A DNA stretch of 17,500 nucleotides from Sergeia podlipaevii (GCA_030849805.1 JASANZ010001842.1:1-17500); one strand, 5' to 3'; shown: positions 7,689 to 15,212, counted from the first letter of the stretch. Made by a program: numbers and translations. The notes: generated by a model not told the origin, from the sequence alone.

Positions 7689-8199
7689 CATTTTAACCAG
7701 AAACGTACAACTCATTCACGCAAACAGTTCCAAAGACAGTTGAGAAAGGTAAGAGGAGGGGAGAGGAGAGAGAGAAAAGTAAAAGAGGGGGGGAGGGAGG
7801 ATAGTTCATTTTTGTTCTCTACAAAATAGCCTTCAAAAATGAAAAGAGAGAAAAACTGTTTATGCAACCCTGTTCTCACTTCGGAAGAACAACAAGAAAA
7901 AAAAAAAGATTGTGTTCCCGAGTGTGTATTGAGTATCGAATACACGCATGTATAGATGTCTATTATCGTTACAATATCTTCTGCTTCTCTTTATTTATTA
8001 TTTTTTCTTTTTCTCTAATAATTTTTTTTTTAGTGCTTTATAGGTTCCTTCTTTGTTGGCGAATCTTTTCTTTTTTTTTTCTCCCTTTCATCCGTTCAGT
8101 AGCAAATATCAACTGAAATAGAGAGAAGGGGGAAGAAGAAGAAGAAAGGGTAGTGGAAGAACACATATCTACCAACGGTACGTTTAAGTCATTCAGCAT

Positions 8200-8240
8200 T
8201 ATTATTATTTGTTGTTGTTGTTTTGTTGTACTTTTTTAAG
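8200..8240 (+). promoter_or_regulatory. Polypyrimidine/TTG tract and trans-splice acceptor for the SMYD-like gene
   Basis: An AG-free ATT/TTG/T-rich stretch ends in CTTTTTTAAG, with AG at 8239-8240. The 84-base leader has no ATG before 8325. Later AGs at 8285-8286 and 8321-8322 are possible alternatives. Confidence 0.6.
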
Positions 8241-8324
8241 AAATAAAACCGTTCTCAAACACTTCTTCATTTATTCATTTTTTAAGCACACACTCACACA
8301 TCCGCGCTCTTTACTTGTCTAGAA

Positions 8325-9527
8325 ATGTCAAGTAATGCAGTGCCAAAGGTATCTTCGTACGCGACGGCATGGCGCGGTGCGGCGGCACTGCGAAAGCACT
8401 GTCACAATGTCATCAACATATTGGGCCCGCAAACCCCTCCTGAGGCTTTTCTCTTTCGCGGCAACGCGTATTATGCACTTGGTAAGCCCTATCTTGCCCT
8501 TGCGGATTACAACATTGCTGCATCTGTGCTCTCTATTTCTGGCGCTCATCAGAGCAACTGCCTGCGCACGGTCAAGAAGTTTCCAGAAATGCAATCATGC
8601 ACCTATCCATCGGTGGACACACACTTGCACGTGTACGTGGAGCCCGTCTTGTCTGAGAAGTGCGAGGTACGTCACGTGAACGACAACCGTGTAGGCCGTG
8701 GTGTTTTTGCAAAGGAAAACATTCCCCGCGGCGCCGTAGTGTTGCAGCAAGCCGAGCCATGGCTGCAGTATCCACTCGAGGAAGACTCCTGCGCCTTCTG
8801 TGGAAAGCCACTCCCAGAACGCAGTTTCAGTTGCTCTAATGATAACTGTCACGAAGAGTACTGCAGTCGCGGCTGCAGGACACGCGCGCTCTCTACCTAT
8901 CATGCAGCAGTTTGTGAGAATCAGCAGTATCAACGGCTTGAGCTGGACATGTACGCACAGATGAAGCAAGCAGAGAAGGAGAGGGACACGGCGGCGCGCA
9001 ACGCGGCGGCTGCGGAGCTGCTTACCCTTCGCATTATTACTCATGCCGTCTCCTTGCAGCTTCCTCCGACGCTGATAAATGAACTTCGACTTCTCTCTGG
9101 ACGCTTGTCTTTCAGTCCGCAGGTGCTTTGCAATGGGACGCTGCGTGTGTACGAGCGACTTGTTTCTTCGCTTCACATCGCCACGGTGCTTTCCTACGAG
9201 GAGATGATTGGCGTCTTAGCCCGCGTCACTGCCAACTGTTTTCAGCGAGAGCACACCATTGAGTTGTATCTTGCCAGGGCGATGCTGAATCACTCGTGTA
9301 ACGCAAACGTTGCGGAGGACATGCAGAGCGGTGAGCTAGTCGCTACCCGCGGTGTTGCACGAGATGAGGAACTCTGTATTAACTATTACCCCCAACTCTC
9401 TCAGCTGCCCTATGAAGAGCGCACAGTGGAGCTGCATAGGCGCGGTTTTCACTGTTTGTGCCCCACGTGTACGCAGCAGCGTTCTGGAGAACAGCAAGAA
9501 GCCCGACAGCGTCCCCAGACAATATAG
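8325..9527 (+). CDS. SMYD-like protein-lysine methyltransferase (TPR, split SET, MYND-like zinc finger)
   Basis: Encodes 400 residues. SET proteins transfer a methyl group from S-adenosylmethionine to lysine. A TPR-like helix pair lies near residues 40-74 (FRGNAYYALGKPYLALADY). The first SET part begins near 114 with GRGVFAKENIPRGAVV. It is interrupted by a MYND-like zinc module with Cys156, 159, 170, 175, 180, 184, His193 and Cys197. The catalytic part carries NHSC (322-325) and ELCINYY (349-355). A post-SET cluster CLCPTC (377-382) follows. This order matches SMYD proteins, except that the TPR element is N-terminal rather than C-terminal and the second MYND Cys pair is CxxxxC instead of CxxC. 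The core motifs are intact, so activity is expected. The substrate (histone or not) cannot be inferred. The start is the only ATG in the predicted leader. Confidence 0.88.
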   Translation: MSSNAVPKVSSYATAWRGAAALRKHCHNVINILGPQTPPEAFLFRGNAYYALGKPYLALADYNIAASVLSISGAHQSNCLRTVKKFPEMQSCTYPSVDTHLHVYVEPVLSEKCEVRHVNDNRVGRGVFAKENIPRGAVVLQQAEPWLQYPLEEDSCAFCGKPLPERSFSCSNDNCHEEYCSRGCRTRALSTYHAAVCENQQYQRLELDMYAQMKQAEKERDTAARNAAAAELLTLRIITHAVSLQLPPTLINELRLLSGRLSFSPQVLCNGTLRVYERLVSSLHIATVLSYEEMIGVLARVTANCFQREHTIELYLARAMLNHSCNANVAEDMQSGELVATRGVARDEELCINYYPQLSQLPYEERTVELHRRGFHCLCPTCTQQRSGEQQEARQRPQTI

Positions 9528-9645
9528 CTTTTCCCCTTTTTTCTTCTTTTTAAGGAGCGGAATTTTTATTAAGGTCCTCCAGTCATTACAAATTTATGAA
9601 ACAGAAAAACACGTTTTGAAAGCAAAGGGAAGTTTTCTGTCTCTC

Positions 9646-9677
<32 letters not shown>
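9646..9677. repeat. (TTG)n microsatellite, about ten units
   Basis: A pure TTG triplet run lies about 120 bases after the SMYD-like stop codon, in the probable 3'UTR. Confidence 0.9.
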
Positions 9678-9678
<1 letters not shown>

Positions 9679-9793
9679 GGTACAATGAGAGAATAACGAC
9701 TCGCATGATGCACACTCTCGAAAGAGAGATGAAAGAAGGAGAATGTCTGAAAAAGAATGCATTTCTTTTTATTATTATTTTTCCTGTCTACTA

Positions 9794-9966
9794 GTGACTT
9801 GCGTTGTGTCCATCATTCGGTGTTCCTGTGCGTTGTTGTTGTTGCTGTTGTTGTTTTTCCCTTTTCCAATTTTCCTCTTTATTTGTTTTTACTTTTGTAT
9901 CTCACTTGCATCTTTGAAATACTTTTGGAAAGGGGATAGCACGCACGCAACGCTGCTTTTTTTAAG
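9794..9966 (+). promoter_or_regulatory. Polypyrimidine tract and trans-splice acceptor region for the p44 gene
   Basis: TTG and T/C-rich sequence without AG covers 9794-9930. The first AG is at 9931-9932, and a second T7 run ends at AG 9965-9966. Either choice leaves a leader with no ATG before 10033. Confidence 0.5.
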
Positions 9967-9989
9967 CGTTGTTTTAAGATACAACACCT

Positions 9990-9990
<1 letters not shown>

Positions 9991-10023
<33 letters not shown>
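9991..10023 (+). repeat. (CA)n microsatellite in the 5'UTR
   Basis: About 16 CA units lie in the predicted leader, ending 9 bases before the p44 ATG. An in-frame TAG at 10024-10026 follows directly. Confidence 0.95.
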
Positions 10024-10026
<3 letters not shown>

Positions 10027-10032
10027 ACAGCA

Positions 10033-11460
10033 ATGCTGCGCACTATTCTTTTGCTGGATGGTAGCGCTGTAATGAACTCATCATCCGACTACCTTCCCTC
10101 CTACCTGCTCGCCCTCCGCCACCCACTGCTTACTTATGTCCGACAGCACCTCAGCTCTACTCCACTCGCCTCACTTGGGGTGGTGGTGATGCGCGATGGA
10201 ATCTGTCGCCGCCTCAGTCCGTGCACGACGAACGGGAGCGAGATCGCAGCTGTGCTGGAGCGGGACTACTTTCTCTACGGCGGCTCTGGCGTCATGTCCC
10301 TGGAGAACGGACTGCGCATGGCGCTCTCAGAACTGGTAGACCTCAAGAAGGTGGTGAGTGCCCCCTCTTCCTCCGCCTCCAGTAAGAAGAAGGTGAAGGC
10401 TTCAAAAACAGAAGTGGGTGGTGACAGCGACGGTGGTGTAAGTCAGCGCAAGGGCAGCGCGAGGAACGCCAGCCGTCACGCGATACGGCTGCGCGTGCTG
10501 CTTGTGTCCGCTTCCGTCACGATGATCGATCCAACTGACGTCTTCGCGGTGGTTCGCACGCTTGCCTCCTTCCAGGTTGGTGTGGACGTCATTTCCTTTC
10601 CAGGCACCGTGCACGTCTTTGAGGAGTGCGCGCGCATCACCGACGGTGCGCTGCTTAGCCCACTCAACTATAGTCATCTCCTGCGGCTCGTGCATCAGCT
10701 GGCGGTTGGGGACGCTGAGATTCGGCAGCTGTATCATCATCGTAGAGGAGGTGGTGGTGGTGATGACATGGAGGGTGGGTCTTCGTATATGATTCCTATC
10801 GGGTTCCCTGTGTACCTTTCCCGCACTGTCCGTAGAAAGAGAACCGGCGGCAGCAGCGGCGGTAGTTCCAGGATCAAGGAGGAGGGAGGAGAGAAGGGCC
10901 AGGAAAAGCGTCGTCGTCGTCTTGAGGATGCCTCTAGCGATACTCGTAGTGGTGCTGGCGGCAGAGAAGAGAGAAAGAAAAAGGAAGAAGAAGAAGAACA
11001 GGTGGAGGAGGAGGAAGACGTGGAGGAGTTCTATCTTGCGTGTCCTCAGTGCCACCTCATCCAGACTGCAGTGCCTTCTACCTGCTCTCTGTGCAAGCTG
11101 CTGCTGTGCAGTGTGCCATCCTTGTACGATACCTTTGTCACGCACAACCACCTCGTTCCAGCCGCACACCCCAACGCAGCTGCGGCCTCCACTTCCTCTG
11201 CTATTGATCGTGTCGACCATGACAGCGCTGCTGCGCGAACGGGAACAAAAATGACTGGACAAGCCAGCGCCGCGTCGTCGTCGTCTTTGCCTCAGCATGA
11301 CGGCTGCTGTGACTTGTGCCAGCGCACACTCAAACACAGTGACACAGCGTGGCAGTGCAGCGCATGCGGTGGGTGGCGCTGCGCGGACTGTCATACGGTG
11401 GTACGAGAGCAAGTTGGGCTGTGCCCGCTGTGCGTGTCCCTTTCTGTGATGGAAGAATGA
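10033..11460 (+). CDS. SSL1: TFIIH core subunit p44/Ssl1 (GTF2H2 family)
   Basis: Encodes 475 residues. In other eukaryotes p44 binds and stimulates the XPD helicase in TFIIH, which acts in transcription initiation and nucleotide excision repair; divergent TFIIH is known in trypanosomatids. Residues 2-226 form an Ssl1-type von Willebrand A domain, with LLLDGSAVM at the degenerate metal site, PLASLGVVVMRDG, SLENGLRMAL and IDPTDVFAVVRTL. IGFP near 256-259 matches the conserved GFP after the domain. Zinc-binding cysteines follow at 337, 340, 351 and 354, and a C-terminal RING-like cluster spans 425-467. A Lys/Ser-rich insertion (about 108-150) interrupts the A domain, and a charged Glu/Lys/Arg-rich linker (about 265-333) separates it from the zinc region. 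The protein lacks the roughly 55-residue N-terminal extension of human p44; an in-frame TAG just upstream shows that this is not a wrong start. Confidence 0.9.
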   Translation: MLRTILLLDGSAVMNSSSDYLPSYLLALRHPLLTYVRQHLSSTPLASLGVVVMRDGICRRLSPCTTNGSEIAAVLERDYFLYGGSGVMSLENGLRMALSELVDLKKVVSAPSSSASSKKKVKASKTEVGGDSDGGVSQRKGSARNASRHAIRLRVLLVSASVTMIDPTDVFAVVRTLASFQVGVDVISFPGTVHVFEECARITDGALLSPLNYSHLLRLVHQLAVGDAEIRQLYHHRRGGGGGDDMEGGSSYMIPIGFPVYLSRTVRRKRTGGSSGGSSRIKEEGGEKGQEKRRRRLEDASSDTRSGAGGREERKKKEEEEEQVEEEEDVEEFYLACPQCHLIQTAVPSTCSLCKLLLCSVPSLYDTFVTHNHLVPAAHPNAAAASTSSAIDRVDHDSAAARTGTKMTGQASAASSSSLPQHDGCCDLCQRTLKHSDTAWQCSACGGWRCADCHTVVREQVGLCPLCVSLSVMEE

Positions 11461-11734
11461 AAACCAGGAAAGAGAGGGTAAAGAGGAGACCTGAGGGCGT
11501 GGAGAACAAGTTGCTCTGTAATGGTGGGACTCTGCTCGTCTCTTTTGTGTCTTGTCTGGCTTCTACTTTTCTACTTTTTTTCTTTTTTTTTTTCTTCCAT
11601 CTCTTTTGTTGCTATTGTTGTAGTTACTGCTAATCGCGATCAAAAAAAAAAAATTTAGGGAGGAAACTGATGATGTGTTTTACATGCAATGTTCTAGTAT
11701 CTTACATTTATTGTATTGTTTTGTCTATTGCATA

Positions 11735-11771
11735 CTCTCTCTCTCTCTCCCTCTCTCCCTCTCTCTCTCTC
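11735..11771 (+). repeat. (CT)n microsatellite
   Basis: A nearly pure CT run with a few CCC interruptions. It could act as a pyrimidine tract for AG 11817-11818, but it lies about 275 bases before the next start. Confidence 0.9.
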
Positions 11772-11934
11772 GATGTATATATATATTTGTCTTCGTTACA
11801 TTTACTTCTTCTTTAAAGAAAAAAGAAAAAAGAAAAAGAAAAAAAAGCAAGAAGCCTCATAAAAGGCTTTACCACAAGTCCCATTAACTATTATTACATT
11901 TAACATACTCATTTCAAACCCCATTCAATAACTA

Positions 11935-11971
11935 TCCTCCCCCCCTCCCCTCCCCTCCCCCCTTTCTTAAG
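11935..11971 (+). promoter_or_regulatory. C/T-rich polypyrimidine tract and trans-splice acceptor for the 271-residue gene
   Basis: Tandem CCCCT-type units end in CCTTTCTTAAG, with AG at 11970-11971. The 121-base leader 11972-12092 has no ATG before 12093. This is the best acceptor for the full-length product. Confidence 0.55.
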
Positions 11972-12037
11972 AAAGAAAGAAAAGTGTGAGAGATATTCTG
12001 GCGTGAAGAGGGCAAATATATCCGCTATCGAATCTGT

Positions 12038-12049
12038 TCTCTTCTCTTC

Positions 12050-12084
<35 letters not shown>
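12038..12084 (+). repeat. (CT)n/(TTTC)n pyrimidine microsatellite touching the start codon
   Basis: The tract ends 8 bases before ATG 12093. No AG lies between the tract and the ATG. The next AG is at 12126-12127, inside the coding region. Confidence 0.9.
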
Positions 12085-12092
12085 GTATTGCC

Positions 12093-12908
12093 ATGTATTT
12101 TGCTTCCCTATGGCTGCGCGCTGGGAGTGTCGCCGCCCTTGCCCCTTCCACGTGGACCAGTGCGCCAGCAGGGTGGTACCTCAAGCCAAGTCCAGCCATC
12201 CCAGCCGACGCAGAGCTTCAAGTCTTCAAACTCTTTGACTTTCTCAATCACGGTGCCCAGTACAACTTCCTTGGTCGTGTCATGGCCCTGGCAGAGGAGC
12301 TGCAGTGCATCCCGTTCCTCGAATGGTTCTACACGGAGCTGCGCTTCACTCTTTCACCCACGAAAGAAGCAGAGATACTGGCCAACTACATGAACGACCT
12401 TGAGAGGATGAAGTGCGGGCTGCGCAACCACTCCAGCGGCACAAGCACATCGGGAATTTTGTGGAGTCGAGAGCTGGAGGCGCGGGTGGACGATCGAGCG
12501 ACCAACGACTTCTGCTGGCTCCACACGATGGACCAGCGCAAGACGGAGAAGTTCTTGCAGGAGACATACGTTCAGTGGTATCATCGCGCAGATTACTTAG
12601 TTTCTCGCAAGAGCCGTGAAAAGCGGGAGTTCAGACCTGATTTAACGTTCAAGACCGCTCTCGAGCAGGGGCAGGAGCGGAAGCGCCGGATGCAGCGGCG
12701 GCGCTCGCGTGAGGAGGAGTACGCCGAGGACATCAAGAAGGGCCGCCGCAGTGAATGGGATAACTTCACGCAGGATGTGTTGCCGCGGGAGCTGCGAGAG
12801 GCGCTGGATAGAGAGAGTGATGGCATGGAGGATGTGCGGCTGTCGAGGGCGGGATCAGCGACAGGCGGGTGGAATCGCGGATATCGCACAAACCCCAATT
12901 TTCGATAA
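12093..12908 (+). CDS. Protein of unknown function with possible mitochondrial presequence
   Basis: Encodes 271 residues from ATG 12093; the frame is open to a GTG at 12003, but that upstream part is just translated CT repeat. I do not recognise the family. The first ~30 residues (MYFASLWLRAGSVAALAPST and beyond) have no acidic residue and combine hydrophobic, Ser and Arg residues, as mitochondrial presequences do. Residues 40-105 are predominantly helical with conserved-looking Trp, Phe and Tyr. Residues 140-215 are very basic, with KRRMQRRRSREEE near 197-209 suggesting nucleic-acid or ribosome contact. The tail is Gly/Arg/Asn-rich. A mitochondrial ribosomal or RNA-processing role would fit the composition but is only a guess. 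Coding status is supported by balanced composition and the splice signals upstream. Confidence 0.72.
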   Translation: MYFASLWLRAGSVAALAPSTWTSAPAGWYLKPSPAIPADAELQVFKLFDFLNHGAQYNFLGRVMALAEELQCIPFLEWFYTELRFTLSPTKEAEILANYMNDLERMKCGLRNHSSGTSTSGILWSRELEARVDDRATNDFCWLHTMDQRKTEKFLQETYVQWYHRADYLVSRKSREKREFRPDLTFKTALEQGQERKRRMQRRRSREEEYAEDIKKGRRSEWDNFTQDVLPRELREALDRESDGMEDVRLSRAGSATGGWNRGYRTNPNFR

Positions 12909-12938
12909 GCGCGTCACAAATAGTACACTTCTATATAT

Positions 12939-12955
12939 GTGTGTGTGTGTGTGTG
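12939..12955. repeat. (GT)n microsatellite
   Basis: About eight GT units, preceded by a short TA run, begin 30 bases after the stop codon. Confidence 0.9.
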
Positions 12956-13049
12956 CATGCGCTTTTTGTTTTGTTTTTGCTCCAAAGAGAAAAAGATATG
13001 CACGCGTAGGAGGGAAAAAGTTATAAAACATTTAGCGACACAGATACTT

Positions 13050-13052
<3 letters not shown>

Positions 13053-13090
<38 letters not shown>

Positions 13091-13103
13091 NATATATATA
13101 TAT
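13053..13103. repeat. (TA)n microsatellite containing an undetermined base
   Basis: About 25 TA units are broken by a single N at 13091, the only ambiguous base noticed in the window. The true repeat length is therefore uncertain. Confidence 0.95.
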
Positions 13104-13323
13104 TAGGTGTTCTTGTTGCTCTTGTTCCTGAGTGAGCGCGTACGTACGGGGGAAGAGGAAGGGGGGAGGATCAGTTGGGCTTGTGGATTAACAATTTTGA
13201 GGTATCTGCTCTTATTCTTGTATGTTTTCATGATACAGTATATTTTTTCCCATTTTTTTCTTTCTTTTTTTTCCTGACTTCTCTTCCTATTGCTGTTAAA
13301 AGCTACAGATACACACATATATA

Positions 13324-13369
13324 GTTTTTTTCTCCCTCTCTCCCCATCTGTATCTCCGCATCTTCATAG
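13324..13369 (+). promoter_or_regulatory. Polypyrimidine tract and trans-splice acceptor for the MRM3-like gene
   Basis: A T/C-rich stretch without AG ends at AG 13368-13369, leaving a very short leader of 21 bases. A second AG at 13387-13388 would leave only two bases before the ATG, so the first is favoured. Confidence 0.55.
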
Positions 13370-13390
13370 TTAACTTTTGTTTCCTCAGTA

Positions 13391-14803
13391 ATGCTTGCCC
13401 TTTGCAAGGTAGCGTTGCGGTATCGCAGAATCCATCCCAAGTCGTTTTCATCGACTGCTGCCGGACTAGGCGCTGAGCTGCAGTCGGGCGAGGGTAGCGT
13501 TCCTCATGGATCCTCCCTCTCCTCTAAGCTGCGCAAGACAGTCATCGTCGAGGACCTTAGCGATACCACTGTGGTACCCCCTGATGCGCTGATCAGCAGC
13601 AGCAGTGCAGCTTCTGATGCAACCACCACAGTTGTAGCAAAGCAGATGTGGGCCTTCTCTCGGGCAGTGCGTGAGAACCGTCACGTACGCCGTACGCAGG
13701 GAGCGTGTGTGGTCGGTGGTGCCAAGGCGATCCAGCGCATCTGGCGTGAGTATGGGGTCCAACCGCATGTAGTGTTTGTGCCCAATACCGCCTCCACAGT
13801 GCCGCAGTGGTGTCTTGAGGAAGCACTGCCCACCTTCCTGGTACGCTGCTCGCCGGTGGATATTAAGAAGCACCTGTTGAGCGCTGAGTACAGCGATGGT
13901 TTTGCGGCTGAGTTCCCTTTACTGAGCACACAGGTGTCGCCGGTGTCAGACTTGCTTGTTGAGGCCCAGGTAGACAAGAAGGAAGAGAAGGAAGACGTGA
14001 TTCATACTGGTGGGACTAAGAATGCAGGGGATAGAAGCAGCAACAGCAACCATAACAGCAACGACCACGGAAAGAGGATGCAACAAGGACGGCAGCGAGT
14101 GCGGTCTATGGTGGTCCTCGTTGGCCTTCGCATTCCCAGTAATGTGGGGACTCTTATTCGTGCCGCAGTAGACATGGGATACGACAGCGTTCTCCTCGTG
14201 AACTGCGTAGACCCGTTTCAAGAAAAAGTGCTCCGTGCGAGCGAGGGGGCGGTCTACTCACCGAATTTGCGCATTTACGAGCTACCAGACCCCTCCAGTT
14301 GTGTTGCCGTGCTGAGCGCGTTAGCCACGATCCACGGACTGCTGCCTCTGTTGGCGGTGCCGTCTCAAGAAGCAGAGCCGGCATTCGACGTGGCCAAGCG
14401 CCTGCATACACACAACGCACGTGTTCGCAGACAAGAAGGAGGGGGAACTTGTGGTGAAGGGGACAGGGCCGCGCTTGGGCCGATGGTGGTGCTCGGATCT
14501 GAGTCACAGGGATTGCATGAACTCAGTGGTGAGTGGCGTGTACCCTTTCAGTCTGTCACCCTCCCGCTCCCCAACTTGACTGTTGACTCGTACAACGTGA
14601 GCGTCGCCGGGTCGATCCTATGCGATCTATTTGCTCCCTCAGTGGGGGCACACTTTAGCAGGGTGGTCGAGGAGGCTGGGGACCGCGAGGAGGACCTGCT
14701 ACTCTTTGGTAGTAGTAGTAGTAGTAGTAGTAATAGTAGTACCAGAGAAGAGAAGGAAGCGGAAGAAGATGATAATGTGACTCACAAACATATTAACACA
14801 TAA
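13391..14803 (+). CDS. Mitochondrial SpoU/TrmH-family rRNA 2'-O-methyltransferase, MRM3-like
   Basis: Encodes 470 residues. SpoU (SPOUT) enzymes methylate ribose 2'-OH of RNA using S-adenosylmethionine through a knotted fold. The N-terminus (LCKVALRYRRIHPKSFSSTA) is basic and Ser-rich, like a mitochondrial presequence. A substrate-binding domain spans about residues 88-190. The SPOUT domain starts near 239, with motif 1 IPSNVGTLIRAA (248-259), CVDPFQEKVLRAS (272-284) resembling human MRM3, motif 2 LGSESQGL (368-375) and motif 3 LPLPNLTVDSYNVSVA (391-406). Motif 3 has Tyr where Leu is usual before the key Asn. Insertions are an Asn/Ser/His-rich linker (about 195-235) and a C-terminal poly-Ser run (441-447) coded by AGT repeats, followed by an acidic tail. 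The likely substrate is mitochondrial large-subunit rRNA, by analogy only. Confidence 0.87.
   Translation: MLALCKVALRYRRIHPKSFSSTAAGLGAELQSGEGSVPHGSSLSSKLRKTVIVEDLSDTTVVPPDALISSSSAASDATTTVVAKQMWAFSRAVRENRHVRRTQGACVVGGAKAIQRIWREYGVQPHVVFVPNTASTVPQWCLEEALPTFLVRCSPVDIKKHLLSAEYSDGFAAEFPLLSTQVSPVSDLLVEAQVDKKEEKEDVIHTGGTKNAGDRSSNSNHNSNDHGKRMQQGRQRVRSMVVLVGLRIPSNVGTLIRAAVDMGYDSVLLVNCVDPFQEKVLRASEGAVYSPNLRIYELPDPSSCVAVLSALATIHGLLPLLAVPSQEAEPAFDVAKRLHTHNARVRRQEGGGTCGEGDRAALGPMVVLGSESQGLHELSGEWRVPFQSVTLPLPNLTVDSYNVSVAGSILCDLFAPSVGAHFSRVVEEAGDREEDLLLFGSSSSSSSNSSTREEKEAEEDDNVTHKHINT
14710..14740 (+). repeat. Coding (AGT)n triplet repeat giving a poly-Ser run
   Basis: AGT units with one AAT interruption lie near the 3' end of the MRM3-like gene and encode the run of Ser residues with one Asn at 441-450. 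Confidence 0.9.
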
Positions 14804-15212
14804 AGTAATAATGAAAATATTTATGACTTCACGCCAACATAAAGACATATATTCAGCTTCCGCGTGCGTGGGGCACAATAGAGAGTGCTCAAGGGAATAT
14901 CCCGTTGCTTTCCGTTGCTTGTTTGTTTACTTGAATACATAACAACGACGCAAAATGAAAACTGTATTGCCTTCTTTTCTATACAATATATATTACCCCA
15001 ATATGCTTTTTTTTTTCCTTTTAAATAAATTTTTTAGCACAAATACGTAAGCTTCCGCTACGCTGGTCAACCAAGGACGTTGTTTAACACCGGCTTCATT
15101 CCCCTCCCTACGACAATTGCTCTAGAAAAGTCATCATATACGTATATATTTTTATTTTCTTATTTTTCAGCTTACTTGAGTTAGTGTTCTAGGTGGACAT
15201 TCTTCAGGCTAG

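Larger units (their letters stand above)
7474..8324 (+). other. Spacer between the membrane-protein and SMYD-like genes
   Basis: No gene is visible. The proximal part is A-rich, with A17 near 7556-7572. A (TTG)n run at 7665-7688 can pair with an AAC run at 7620-7628. Next come a purine block (about 7740-7800), two T-rich tracts (7956-8033 and 8046-8099), a second purine block (8115-8160) and the final splice signal ending at 8240. Confidence 0.6.
9528..10032 (+). other. Spacer between the SMYD-like and TFIIH p44 genes
   Basis: No gene is visible. It holds a (TTG)n run at 9646-9677, an ATT-rich stretch, a pyrimidine tract that is AG-free over 9794-9930, and a (CA)n run that almost reaches the next start codon. 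Confidence 0.6.
11461..12092 (+). other. Spacer between the p44 gene and the 271-residue gene
   Basis: No gene is visible. It begins purine-rich, then holds T-rich sequence (about 11565-11600), an A run near 11641, a (CT)n run at 11735-11771 with AG at 11817-11818, an A/G-rich block, a C/T-rich tract ending at AG 11971, and a second CT/TTTC tract just before the next ATG. Confidence 0.6.
12909..13390 (+). other. Spacer between the 271-residue and MRM3-like genes
   Basis: No gene is visible. It holds a (GT)n run (12939-12955), a long (TA)n run with one N (13053-13103), a G/A-rich stretch (about 13147-13173), a T-rich block (13238-13275) and the splice signal before 13391. Confidence 0.6.

Noticed and set aside
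10402..11412. 336-residue antisense frame opposite the p44 gene
   Set aside because: The sense strand has clear Ssl1 motifs. The antisense product is low-complexity and resembles nothing known.
11665..11680. TGATGA resembling a C box of a C/D snoRNA
   Set aside because: No D box (CTGA) or terminal stem is found at a suitable distance downstream.
12003..12092. In-frame upstream extension of the 271-residue gene from GTG 12003
   Set aside because: The product is mostly translated CT/TTTC repeat. The start would be GTG, and the first ATG is at 12093.
14855..15058. Direct repeat AGCTTCCGC at 14855 and 15050
   Set aside because: It is only nine bases, with no extended similarity. Two copies are expected by chance often enough to carry no weight.
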